Positions 1 through 10,952 are shown, counted from the stretch's first letter. The stretch: 15,000 bases of DNA from Penaeus vannamei (GCF_042767895.1 NC_091579.1:2602713-2617712); one strand, 5' to 3'. Made by a program: numbers and translations. Notes: a model not told the origin generated them from the sequence alone.

Positions 1-1510
1 CCAGCACACCACATACACAGCCACCCAGCCCAGCACCCCACATACACAGCCACCCAGCCCAGCACACCACATACACAGCCACCCAGCCCACCATACCACA
101 TACACAGCCACCCAGCCCAGCACACCACATACACAGCCACCCAGCCCAGCACACCACATACACAGCCACCCAGCCCAGCATACCACATACACAGCCACCC
201 AGCCCAACACACCACATACACAGCCACCCAGCCCAGCACACCACATACACAGCCACCCACCACATACACACCACATACACAGCCACCCAGCCCAGCACAC
301 CACATACACTGCCACCCAGCCCAGCACACCACATACACAGCCACCCAGCCCAGCACACCACATACACAGCCACTCATCCCAGCATACCACATACACAGCC
401 ACCCAGCCCAACACACCACATACACAGCCACCCAGCCCAGCACACCACATACACAGCCACCCACCACATACACACCACATACACAGCCACCCACCACATA
501 CACACCACATACACAGCCACCCAGCCCAGCACACCACATACACAGCCACCCAGCCCAGCATACCACATACACAGCCACCCAGCCCAACACACCACATACA
601 CAGCCACCCAGCCCAGCACACCACATACACAGCCACCCACCACATACACACCACATACACATCCACCCTACATACCACATACACAGCCACCCAACACACC
701 ACATACACAGCCACCCAACACACCACATACACAGCCACCCAACACGCCACATACACAGCCACCCAACACACCACATACACAGCCACCCAACACACCACAT
801 ACACAGCCACCCAGCCCAGCACACCACATACACAGCCACCCAGCCCAGCATACCACATACACAGCCACCCAGCCCAACACACCACATACACAGCCACCCA
901 GCCCAGCACACCACATACACAGCCACCCAGCCCAGCACACCACATACACAGCCACCCACCACATACACACCACATACACAGCCACCCACCACATACACAC
1001 CACATACACAGCCACCCAGCCCAGCACACCACATACACAGCCACCCAGCCCAGCATACCACATACACAGCCAACCAGCCTAGCACACCACATACACAGCC
1101 ACCCAGCCCAGCATACCACATACACAGCCAACCAGCCTAGCACACCACATACACAGCCACCCATCCCAGCACACCACATACACAGCCACCCAGCCCAGCA
1201 CACCACATACACAGCCACCCAACACACCACATACACAGCCACCCACCACATACACAGCCACCCAGCCCAGCACACCACATACACAGCCACCCAACACACC
1301 ACATACACAGCCACCCAGCCCAGCACACCACATACACAGCCACGCAGCCCAGCACACCACATACACAGCCACCCAGCCCACCACACCACACACACAGCCA
1401 CCCAGCCCAGCACACCACATACACAGCCACCCAACACACCACATACACAGCCACCCAGCCCAGCACACCACATACACAGCCACCCAGCCCAACACACCAC
1501 ATACACATTC
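1..1510. repeat. CA-rich minisatellite, 29-bp unit with 24- and 30-bp variants
   Basis: Tandem array that runs off the left edge of the window. The main 29-bp unit contains CACCACATACACAGCCACCC followed by AGCCCAG. A 24-bp variant lacks the AGCCC step and is clustered around 690-805. A 30-bp variant carries an extra CCACATACACA block (about 255-285, 461-520 and 951-1013). Point variants are ordered, not random: the AGCATACC variant starts at 177, 381, 557, 847, 1052 and 1110, and is usually followed by an AACACACC unit, an AGCACACC unit and then the 30-bp type. The intervals 204, 176 and 205 bp are exactly explained by sums of 29- and 30-bp units. The complementary strand is open in several frames (Trp/Gly/Cys/Val-rich), but this is only the unit translated. 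The right end decays into complex sequence near 1510. I do not recognise the family. Confidence 0.95.
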
Positions 1511-1720
1511 CAACATGATATTTAACCACGCATAAATCCGAAAGCCTGCAACAGATCCCACAGTGCTTCAATTACGGACCAAAAGTTAATTATAATTAGT
1601 TTCCGGTAGCCATCAGCGATCCGACGGGCCAGGAACGGTATGCGGCTAATTAACATAAATCACATGACTGAGTACTGTTCTTGTTAGCGGTACGATCAGT
1701 ACGCGTTTCGCGCAGCTCCA
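1511..1720. other. Complex spacer between two minisatellites
   Basis: About 210 bp of ordinary mixed-composition sequence between the 29-bp and 34-bp arrays. It has AT-rich patches (TTAATTATAATTAG near 1587) and CpG-bearing patches (GATCCGACGGGCC near 1618, CGCGTTTCGCGCAG near 1701). No open frame of useful length, tRNA-like fold or transposon terminus was seen. It could be the ancestral locus into which the arrays expanded. Confidence 0.7.
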
Positions 1721-4700
1721 GTTCCTCATTCGTCTCATTTTGTTTGTTATTCCCGTTCGGCATTCGTCTCATTTCATTTGTTATTCTTGTTCGTCATTCC
1801 TCTCATTATATTTGTTATTGATGTTCGTCATTCCTCTCATCTTATTTGTTATTGATGTTCGTCATTCGTCTCATTTTGTTGGTTATACCCGTTCGTCATT
1901 CGTCTCATTTTATTTGTTATTCCTGTTCGTCATTCGTCTCATTCTATTTGTTATTCCTGTTCCTCATTCGTCTCATTTTGTTTGTTATTCCTGTTCGGCA
2001 TTCGTCTCATTTTGTTTGTTATTCCTGTTCGTCATTCGTCTCATTTTCTTTGTTATTCCTGTTCATCATTCGTCTCATCTTATTTGTTATTCCTGTTCGT
2101 CATTCGTCTCATTTTCTTTGTTATTCCTGTTCGTCATTCGTCTCATTTTATTTGTTATTCCTGTTCATCATTCGTCTCATTCTATTTGTTATTCCTGTTC
2201 GTCATTCGTCTCATTTTCTTTGTTATTCCTGTTCATCATTCGTCTCATTCTATTTGTTATTCCTGTTCATCATTCGTCTCATCTTATTTGTTATTCCTGT
2301 TCGTCATTCGTCTCATTTTATTTGTTATTCCTGTTCCTCATTCGTCTCATTTTATTTGTTATTCCCGTTCCTCATTCGTCTCATTTTGTTTGTTATTCCT
2401 GTTCGTCATTCGTCTCATTTTATTTGTTATTCCCGTTCGTCATTCGTCTCATTTTATTTGTTATTCCTGTTCGTCATTCGTCTCATTTTATTTGTTATTC
2501 CTGTTCGTCATTCGTCTCATTTTATTTATTATTCATGTTCGTCATTCGTCTCATTTTGTTTGTTATTCCTGTTCCTCATTCGTCTCATTTTATTTGTTAT
2601 TCCTGTTCGTCATTCGTCTCATTTTATTTGTTATTCCCGTTCCTCATTCGTCTCATTTTGTTTGTTATTCCTGTTCGTCATTCGTCTCATTTTATTTGTT
2701 ATTCCCGTTCGTCATTCGTCTCATTTTATTTGTTATTCCTGTTCGTCATTCGTCTCATTTTATTTGTTATTCCTATTCGGCATTCGTCTCATTTTATTTG
2801 TTATTCCTGTTCGTCATTCGTCTCATTTTATTTGTTATTCCTATTCGGCATTCGTCTCATTTTGTTTGTTATTCCTGTTCGTCATTCGTCTCATTTTATT
2901 TGTTATTCCTGTTCGTCATTCGTCTCATTTTATTTGTTATTCCTGTTCGTCATTCGTCTCATTTTATTTGTTATTCCTGTTCGTCATTCGTCTCATTTTA
3001 TTTGTTATTCCTGTTCGTCATTCGTCTCATTTTATTTGTTATTCCTGTTCGTCATTCGTCTCATTTTATTTGTTATTCCTGTTCGTTATTCGTCTCATTT
3101 TATTTGTTATTCCTGTTCGTCATTCGTCTCATTTTATTTGTTATTCCTGTTCCTCATTCGTCTCATTTTATTTGTTATTCCTGTTCGTCATTCGTCTCAC
3201 TTTATTTGTTATTCCAGTTCCTCATTCGTCTCATTTTGTTTGTTATTCCTGTTCGTCATTCGTCTCATTTTGTTTGTTATTCCTGTTCGTCATTCGTCTC
3301 ATTTTATTTGTTATTCCTATTCGGCATTCGTCTCATTTTATTTGTTATTCCTGTTCCTCATTCGTCTCATTTTGTTTGTTATTCCCGTTCGCCATTCGTC
3401 TCATTTTGTTTGTTATTCCTGTTCGTCATTCGTCTCATTTTATATGTTATTCCTGTTCGTCATTCGTCTCATTTTATTTGTTATTCCTGTTCGTCATTCG
3501 TCTCATTTTGTTTGTTATTCCTGTTCGTCATTCGTCTCATTTTATATGTTATTCCTGTTCGTCATTCGTCTCATTTTATATGTTATTCCTGTTCGTCATT
3601 CGTCTCATTTTGTTTGTTATTCCCGTTCGCCATTCGTCTCATTTTGTTTGTTATTCCTGTTCGTCATTCGTCTCATTTTATATGTTATTCCTGTTCGTCA
3701 TTCGTCTCATCTTATTTGTCATTCCTGTTCGTCATTCGTCTCATTTTATTTGTTATTCCTGTTCCTCATTCGTCTCATTTTGTTTGTTATTCCTGTTCGT
3801 CATTCGTCTCATTTTATATGTTATTCCTGTTCGTCATTCGTCTCATTTTATTTGTTATTCCTGTTCGTCATTCGTCTCATTTTGTTTGTTATTCCTGTTC
3901 GTCATTCGTCTCATTTTATTTGTTATTCCTGTTCGTCATTCGTCTCATTTTATTTGTTATTCCTGTTCGTCATTCGTCTCATTTTGTTTGTTATTCCTGT
4001 TCGTCATTCGTCTCATCTTATTTGTTATTCCTATTCGGCATTCGTCTCATTTTGTTTGTTATTCCTGTTCGTCATTCGTCTCATTTTATTTGTTATTCCT
4101 ATTCGGCATTCGTCTCATTTTGTTTGTTATTCCTGTTCGTCATTCGTCTCATTTTATTTGTTATTCCTATTCGGCATTCGTCTCATTTTGTTTGTTATTC
4201 CTGTTCGTCATTCGTCTCATTTTATTTGTTATTCCTATTCGGCATTCGTCTCATTTTATTTGTTATTCCTGTTCGTCATTCGTCTCATTTTATTTGTTAT
4301 TCCTATTCGGCATTCGTCTCATTTTGTTTGTTATTCCTGTTCGTCATTCGTCTCATTTTATTTGTTATTCCTATTCGGCATTCGTCTCATTTTGTTTGTT
4401 ATTCCTGTTCGTCATTCGTCTCATTTTATTTGTTATTCCTATTCGGCATTCGTCTCATTTTGTTTGTTATTCCTGTTCGTCATTCGTCTCATTTTATTTG
4501 TTATTCCTATTCGGCATTCGTCTCATTTTGTTTGTTATTCCTGTTCGTCATTCGTCTCATTTTATTTGTTATTCCTATTCGGCATTCGTCTCATTTTGTT
4601 TGTTATTCCTGTTCGTCATTCGTCTCATTTTATTTGTTATTCCTATTCGGCATTCGTCTCATTTTATTTGTTATTCCTGTTCGTCATTCGTCTCATTTTA

Positions 4701-5528
4701 TTTGTTATTCCTATTCGGCATTCGTCTCATTTTGTTTGTTATTCCTGTTCGTCATTCGTCTCATTTTATTTGTTATTCCTGTTCGTCATTCGTCTCATTT
4801 TATTTGTTATTCCTGTTCGTCATTCGTCTCATTTTATTTGTTATTCCTGTTCGTCATTCGTCTCATTTTATTTGTTATTCCTGTTCGTCATTCGTCTCAT
4901 TTTATTTGTTATTCCTGTTCGTCATTCGTCTCATTTTATTTGTTATTCCTGTTCGTTATTCGTCTCATTTTATTTGTTATTCCTGTTCGTCATTCGTCTC
5001 ATTTTATTTGTTATTCCTGTTCGTCATTCGTCTCATTTTATTTGTTATTCCTGTTCGTCATTCGTCTCATTTTATTTGTTATTCCTGTTCGTCATTCGTC
5101 TCATTTTGTTTGTTATTCCTGTTCCTCATTCGTCTTATTTTATTTGTTATTGATGTTCGTCATTCGTCTCATTTTATTTGTTATTCCTGTTCGTCATTCG
5201 TCTCATTTTATTTGTTATTCCTGTTCGTCATTCGTCTCATTTTGTTTGTTATTCCGGTTCCTCATTCGTCTCATTTTGTTTGTTATTCCTGTTCGTCATT
5301 CGTCTTATTTTGTTTGTTATTCCTGTTCCTCATTCGTCTCATTTTATTTGTTATTAATGTTCGTCATTCGTCTCATTTTATTTGTTATTCCTGTTCGTCA
5401 TTCGTCTCATCTTATTTGTTATTCCTGTTCGTCATTCGTCTCATTTTGTTTGTTATTCCAGTCCCTCATTCGTCTCATTTTGTTTGTTATTCCAGTCCCT
5501 CATTCGTCTCATTTTATTTGTTATTCCT
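1721..5528. repeat. 34-bp minisatellite, 112 units in perfect register
   Basis: Each unit starts with GTTCGTCATTCG (variants GTTCCTCATT, ATTCGGCATT), continues through CGTCTCATTTT and ends TTTGTTATTCCT. The start base falls at 1721, 1755, 1789, 1823, 1857 and so on to 5461 and 5495, with the next unit breaking off at 5529. The distance 5529-1721 is 3808, exactly 112 x 34, so every difference sampled between units is a substitution. Common variable sites are G/C/A after GTTC, C/T in TCATTTT/TCATCTT, and A/G in TTTATTTG/TTTGTTTG. Nearly every unit carries CGTCTC. Because 34 is 1 modulo 3 and the unit has no stop in any forward frame, all three forward frames stay open for over 3 kb and give the same hydrophobic Ser/Phe/Leu/Ile-rich 34-residue period. 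I regard that as a by-product of the repeat. Family not recognised. Confidence 0.97.
4031..4778. repeat. 68-bp dimeric higher-order repeat inside the 34-bp array
   Basis: The variant CTATTCGGCATTCG occurs at 4031, 4099, 4167, 4235, 4303, 4371, 4439, 4507, 4575, 4643 and 4711, exactly 68 bp apart. It alternates with the standard GTTCGTCATT monomer, so the homogenised unit here is a dimer, in eleven copies. In most copies the ATTCGG monomer is followed by TTTGTTTG; the copies at 4235 and 4643 have TTTATTTG. Those two are 408 bp (six dimers) apart, which suggests a larger duplication. Isolated earlier copies of the variant at 2773, 2841 and 3317 keep the same 34-bp register. Confidence 0.93.
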
Positions 5529-5770
5529 GTCTTCTTCGTTTTTCTTCAGTCACGTTTAAATCTCTCGTAAATCCAGACACGAATAAAAAGAAAAGGATAA
5601 TGGCTTGAATTATATATAAAATCGCCTGAAAAATATATCTAAGACCGCAAAGAAGTCTTTCCCAGGACCTAAGCTAAGAACAATTTTCACCAATTACAAG
5701 AAAAAATCCATTTTCAACCTTGAAGACAGAATGCACAACCGCCGAGCAATTAAAGGTGATAAAAAAGCTA
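5529..5770. other. Complex AT-rich spacer
   Basis: Approximately 240 bp of non-repetitive AT-rich sequence between the 34-bp and 25-bp arrays. It begins where the last 34-bp unit breaks off after TTATTCCTGT. It contains ATTATATATAAAAT near 5608 and short A-runs. No gene, RNA or mobile-element end was recognised. Confidence 0.7.
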
Positions 5771-7138
5771 AAATCCTAAAATGTCCATTTGCACGAGATC
5801 CTAAAAATCCCTCTTAATACGAAATCCCAAAACGCACAATTGTACGAAATCCTAAAATGACTTTTTACCTCAAATCCTAAAATGCCTTTTTACCTGAGAT
5901 CCTAAAATGCCTTTTTACCTGAAATCCTAAAATGCCTTTTTACCTGAAATCCTAAAATGCCTTTTTACCTGAAATCCTAAAATGCCTTTTTACCTGAAAT
6001 CCTAAAATGCCTTTTTACCTGAAATCCTAAAATGCCTTTTTACCTGAAATCCTAAAATGCCTTTTTACCTGAAATCCTAAAATGCCTTTTTATCTGAAAT
6101 CCTAAAATGCCTTTTTACCTGAAATCCTAAAATGCCTTTTTACCTGAAATCCTAAAATGCCTTTTAAGCAGAAATCCTAAAATGCCTTTTTACCTGAAAT
6201 CCTAAAATGCCTTTTTACCTGAAATCCTAAAATGCCTTTTTACCTGAAATCCTAAAATGCCTTTTTACCTGAAATCCTAAAATGCCTTTTTACCTGAAAT
6301 CCTAAAATGCCTTTTTACCTGAAATCCTAAAATGACTTTTTACCTGAAATCCTAAAATGACTTTTTACCTGAAATCCTAAAATGCCTTTTTACCTGAAAT
6401 CCTAAAATGCCTTTTTACCTGAAATCCTAAAATGCCTTTTTACCTGAAATCCTAAAATGCCTTTTTTACCTGAAATCCTAAAATACCTATTTACCTGAAA
6501 TCCTAAAATGCCTTTTTACCTGAAATCCTAAAATGCCTTTTTACCTGAAATCCTAAAATGCCTTTTACCTGAAATCCTAAAATGCCTTTTTACCTGAAAT
6601 CCTAAAATGCCTTTTTACCTGAAATCCTAAAATGCCTTTTTACCTGAAATCCTAAAATGCCTTTTTACCTGAAATCCTAAAATGCCTTTTTACCTGAAAT
6701 CCTAAAATGCCTTTTTACCTGAAATCCTAAAATGCCTTTTTACCTGAAATCCTAAAATGCCTTTTTACCTGAAATCCTAAAATGCCTTTTTACCTGAAAT
6801 CCTAAAATGCCTTTTTACCTGAAATCCTAAAATGCCTTTTTACCTGAAATCCTAAAATGCCTTTTTACCTGAAATCCTAAAAATGCCTATTAACCTGAAA
6901 TCCTAAAATGCCTTTTTACCTGAAATCCTAAAATGCCCTTTTACCTGAAATCCTAAAATGCCTTTTTACCTGAAATCCTAAAATGCCTTTTTACCTGAAA
7001 TCCTAAAATGCTTTTTTTACCTCAAATCTTAAACAGCCTTTTTACCTGAAATCCTAAAATGCCTTTTTACCTGAAATCCTAAAATGCCTTTTTACCTGAA
7101 ATCCTAAAATGCCTTTTTACCTGAAATCCTAAAATGCC
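5771..7138. repeat. AT-rich 25-bp minisatellite, about 55 units
   Basis: The unit reads GAAATCCTAAAATG then CCTTTTTACCT, 25 bp, for example unit starts at 5946 and 5971. The first four units (5771-5870) are strongly diverged: they carry TACGAAATCC instead of ACCTGAAATCC and keep roughly 25-bp spacing. The centre is nearly identical from copy to copy. Unlike the neighbouring 34-bp array this one has indels, mostly in the T-run or A-run (near 6462, 6562, 6882 and 7011), plus a variant with CTTTTAAGCAG near 6162. Each unit contains stops in the forward direction, so there is no coding potential. The right boundary is abrupt at about 7138. Family not recognised. Confidence 0.96.
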
Positions 7139-7576
7139 CGTTCGAATGCATGCCCACTAACACGCACTGATCTGTGTTCGCATGAAAGGAAACAACAAAA
7201 AAAGAATATTCATGTAGCGGGTTACATGTGCTTCAAAATGCTATTCAATTGTCAATTACCTTTTTTTTTTGGTGGATTGCCTTTTGTTTTCGTTCTCAAT
7301 TCATATTTCACGATTTTTCTATCCCTTCATCATATACTTTTTAAATTTGATGTTCATGTTGGATTGTTTTTTTTTTTTTTTTTTTTGGGGGGGGGGTGGG
7401 GGGTACTATGCACTTTTATCAAGTTCGGCCAATTTTTTTGTATCAGTTTTATCAAACCTCCAGATAAATGGTATTAGAATTATCTTTATTTTCTCATCTT
7501 TACTAAAACATGAAACGCAATTCCTTCCTTCAAACCCGTGTTCTATATATAACCCTCATCATAACCAAAATAGCAT
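7139..7576. other. AT-rich complex sequence
   Basis: About 440 bp of complex AT-rich sequence between the 25-bp array and the first (CA)n. It starts with a CpG-bearing stretch (GTTCGAATGCATGCCC), has a short T-run at 7261-7270 and the T20-G10 run listed separately, and ends with ordinary sequence before CA starts. Two overlapping open frames of 83 and 265 residues cross it, but both depend on homopolymers and the CA repeat. No known protein was recognised. Confidence 0.6.
7367..7403. repeat. T20-G10-T-G6 homopolymer junction
   Basis: A run of about 20 T (7367-7386) is followed directly by 10 G, one T and 6 G (7387-7403). Such a T-to-G junction is unusual. It may be a real low-complexity run with quadruplex potential on the given strand, or the lengths may be unreliable because of homopolymer sequencing error. 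Confidence 0.85.
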
Positions 7577-7789
<213 letters not shown>

Positions 7790-7791
<2 letters not shown>

Positions 7792-7975
7792 GGAATCACG
7801 ACATAAACAACCGAACGTCAACCAAAAAACCGACGCCAGGGTCCGCCACGACCCGCCCGCGCCGGATAGTGAAAACGTCCGCCTTAACCGTAGAGTTATA
7901 TATCCCTCTATTGCAAATATGTCTATTGACTCAATCCGGGGCGAAGAGTCAGTCCTGGGGCAAAGGGCGGTGGAT
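7790..7975. other. CpG-bearing complex island
   Basis: About 185 bp of complex sequence between (CA)n and a purine tract. It is CpG-rich in the first part (GACCCGCCCGCGCCGG near 7848) and more AT-rich around TTATATATCC near 7895. No gene was recognised. It may be a relic of single-copy sequence between expanded repeats. Confidence 0.6.
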
Positions 7976-8353
7976 ATTGGGAGATTTGGGGGAACGGGAG
8001 GGGAGGGCAGGGAAGGAAGGGAGGGAGGGAAGGGTAGGGAGAGGAGGGGAGGGGAGGGAGGGATAGGGGGGAGGGAGGGAGGGATAGGGAGGGAAGGGGA
8101 GGGGAGGGAGAGAAGGAAGGGGAGGGAGCTGGAGGGAGGGAGGAAGGGGAAGGAAGGAGGGAGGAAGGAAGGAAGGAAGGGAGGGGAGGGGAGGAAGAGG
8201 AGGGAGGGGAGGAGGGAAGGAAGGGGAGGGGAGGAAGTGGAGGAGGGAAGGGAGGGGAGGGAGGGAGGGAGGGAGGGAGGGAGGGAGGGAGGGAGGGAGA
8301 GAGAGAGGGGAGAAAGGGGAGGAAGAGAAGGGAGGGAGGGGAGGAGGAGGAGG
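7976..8353. repeat. Homopurine GGA/GGGA tract
   Basis: Almost pure G and A on the given strand: GGAGGG, GGAAGG and GGGA steps, with a near-perfect (GGGA)n block at about 8245-8298. Dense runs of three or more G give quadruplex and triplex potential. Frames read from it (Gly/Glu/Arg on this strand, Pro/Ser/Leu on the other) are low-complexity artefacts. Confidence 0.93.
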
Positions 8354-8868
<515 letters not shown>

Positions 8869-9345
8869 AGGGTGGGAGGGAGGGAGGGTAAAGGGGGGTA
8901 TAGCAGTGGGTGTGGTAGGGGAAGGGGGAGGGGAATGGGGAGGACAGAGAGTGGCAGAAGGAAAGAGGAGATGAGGGAGAGGGAGAGTGAGGGGGAGGAG
9001 GAAGGAGAGGGAGAGTGAGGGGGAGGAGTAGGGAGTGGGAGAGTGAGGGGGGAAAGTAAGGAGAGGGAGAGTGAGGGGGAAAGTAGGGAGAGGGAGAGTA
9101 AGGGGGAAGAGGAGGGAGAAGGAGGGGGGAAAAGTAGGGAGAGGGAGAGATAGGGAAAGAGAGAGAGGGAGGGGGGAAGAGGAGGGAGTGGGAGAGTGAG
9201 GGGGAAGAGGAAGGTGAGGTAGAGTGTGGGGAAAAAGTAGGGAGAGGGAGAGTGAGAGGGGAAGAGAAGGGAGAGGGAGAGTGCGGGGAGAAGATTAGGG
9301 AGGAGGTCATGAGGGAAGGGGAGGGAGAGGAGGAGGAAGGTAGTG
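8869..9345. repeat. Purine-rich minisatellite, about 28-bp period
   Basis: G/A-rich on the given strand. The marker GAGAGTGAGGGGG recurs at 8983, 9011, 9039 and 9067, and as GAGAGTAAGG at 9094, so the period is 28 bp (then 27). Further right, copies are degenerate and joined by GGGAAGAGGAGGGAG blocks up to about 9345. Rare T bases (GTGAG, GTAGG) define the unit within the purine background. Confidence 0.85.
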
Positions 9346-9442
9346 AGGGATGCTGTGCAATTTTCTCGTTAAGATTGAGGCGGCAAATCGGTTGAGGCGT
9401 CTTTGATTGCGGACGCATTTCGTACACTGCATTTCGAAAGAG

Positions 9443-9445
<3 letters not shown>
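9346..9445. other. CpG-bearing complex island
   Basis: About 100 bp of complex sequence between the purine minisatellite and (GA)n, with several CG dinucleotides (GGTTGAGGCG, TTGCGGACGCATTTCG). No gene was recognised. Confidence 0.55.
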
Positions 9446-9540
<95 letters not shown>

Positions 9541-9658
9541 CCAGAGAGAAAGAGAGAGAGAGAGAGAGAAAGAGAGAGAAAGAGAGAGAAAGACAAAGGG
9601 AGAGAGAGAGAGAGAAAGACAAAGAGAGAGAGACAGAGAAAGACAGACAGAGAGAGAC
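9446..9658. repeat. (GA)n microsatellite with degenerate tail
   Basis: Pure GA from 9446 to 9538 (about 46 units), then an imperfect GA/GAAA/GACA tail to about 9658. The Arg/Glu and Ser/Leu open frames through it are artefacts. Confidence 0.97.
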
Positions 9659-9814
9659 AGCGCCAGAGGAGACATATGTGATTACATGAAATACAAAAAA
9701 TCTCCCAGACAAACCCCCGATCTCGACTCAACACAAGCAAACCAGACCATAAGAGAAACCCCAAAAATCATCCCATTCAGAGCCCGGTTTTTTTCTTCCA
9801 AGGATTACAAACAG
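9659..9814. other. Complex sequence
   Basis: About 155 bp of complex sequence with AT-rich and A-rich patches, flanked by (GA)n and the 41-bp repeat. Nothing recognisable. Confidence 0.5.
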
Positions 9815-9975
9815 ACACAAAAATACATTTATATGTAAATGCGCATATACAATTGACAAAATAATATAGATACATGTAAATGCGTATATACAAGTCACAC
9901 AAAAATATAGATATATGCAAATGCGTATACAATTGCCACAGAAATATAGATATATGCAAATGTCTATATACAATT
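9815..9975. repeat. 41-bp AT-rich minisatellite, about 4 copies
   Basis: The marker ATGTAAATGCG/ATGCAAATGCG recurs with its G at 9835, 9876, 9917 and 9956, giving spacings of 41, 41 and 39 bp. Each copy has a TATAGATATATGCAAATGCG-like segment and a TATACAATT segment. Copies are diverged by substitutions and short indels. It is the only minisatellite in this half without purine/pyrimidine bias. Confidence 0.85.
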
Positions 9976-10075
9976 CGGAAGGAGGTTCTGTGACGTCACG
10001 GCGTGCCCAGGACAGATCAGCAGGTATTGATTAGGCTTATTCTGGTGAATGATTGCGTCGCCATCAAGGATTAGG
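9976..10075. other. Complex island with a CRE-like palindrome
   Basis: About 100 bp of complex sequence with balanced composition and several CG dinucleotides, between the 41-bp repeat and a purine tract. It contains TGACGTCA (listed separately). No open frame of note. Confidence 0.5.
9991..9998. promoter_or_regulatory. TGACGTCA palindrome, possible CRE
   Basis: TGACGTCA is the full consensus for CREB/ATF bZIP dimers in animals. It sits in a short complex, CpG-bearing island. There is no adjacent gene or TATA box that I can identify, and an 8-bp match is expected by chance at a low rate in 15 kb, so function is only a possibility. Confidence 0.2.
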
Positions 10076-10677
<602 letters not shown>

Positions 10678-10950
10678 CTCGCTCGGTTCCCTTTCCTTTC
10701 CTCTCTTCCGCTTCTTGCTTCTCGGAGTTCATGAACAGATGAACAAATCGCATCATTCGCCCGGACACCTGCCGGAAGACTGACCCCAATCCCTAATCCC
10801 TAATCCGAGCAGCCCGTGTTACCAGATAATGTAAGAGTCATTAACAACTTCTAAGAACGAAATTAAAAGAACACATATTAAATCATCAATTATAAATATG
10901 AACGTATTTATGGAAAGAATAACCATCGTAAGTAATGGAAAAAAAAATGT
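10678..10950. other. Complex sequence at the purine/pyrimidine switch
   Basis: About 270 bp of complex sequence. The left part is mixed and CpG-bearing (CGCTCGGTTCC, CGCCCGGACACC) and includes a short ATCCCTAATCCCTAATCC duplication near 10788. The right part is AT-rich. A minus-strand open frame of 125 residues starts here (10789) and runs into the GA array; its first 40 residues come from complex sequence, but no family is recognised. The strand composition changes from purine-rich to pyrimidine-rich across this segment. Confidence 0.55.
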
Positions 10951-10952
10951 TT

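Noticed and set aside
374..1571. Minus-strand frames rich in Trp, Gly, Cys and Val through the first array
   Set aside because: They are the translated 29/24-bp unit in different frames, with no complex N- or C-terminal region and no conserved domain.
5771..7138. CCTAA inside every 25-bp unit, suggesting the arthropod telomere repeat TTAGG
   Set aside because: It occurs only once per 25 bp and is not tandem. True telomeric DNA would be an uninterrupted pentamer.
1721..7138. CRISPR array
   Set aside because: The repeats are directly tandem without unique spacers, and the window is clearly eukaryotic in character.
10788..10806. ATCCCTAATCCCTAATCC as an interstitial telomere trace
   Set aside because: Only two to three seven-base units; too short and of the wrong period.
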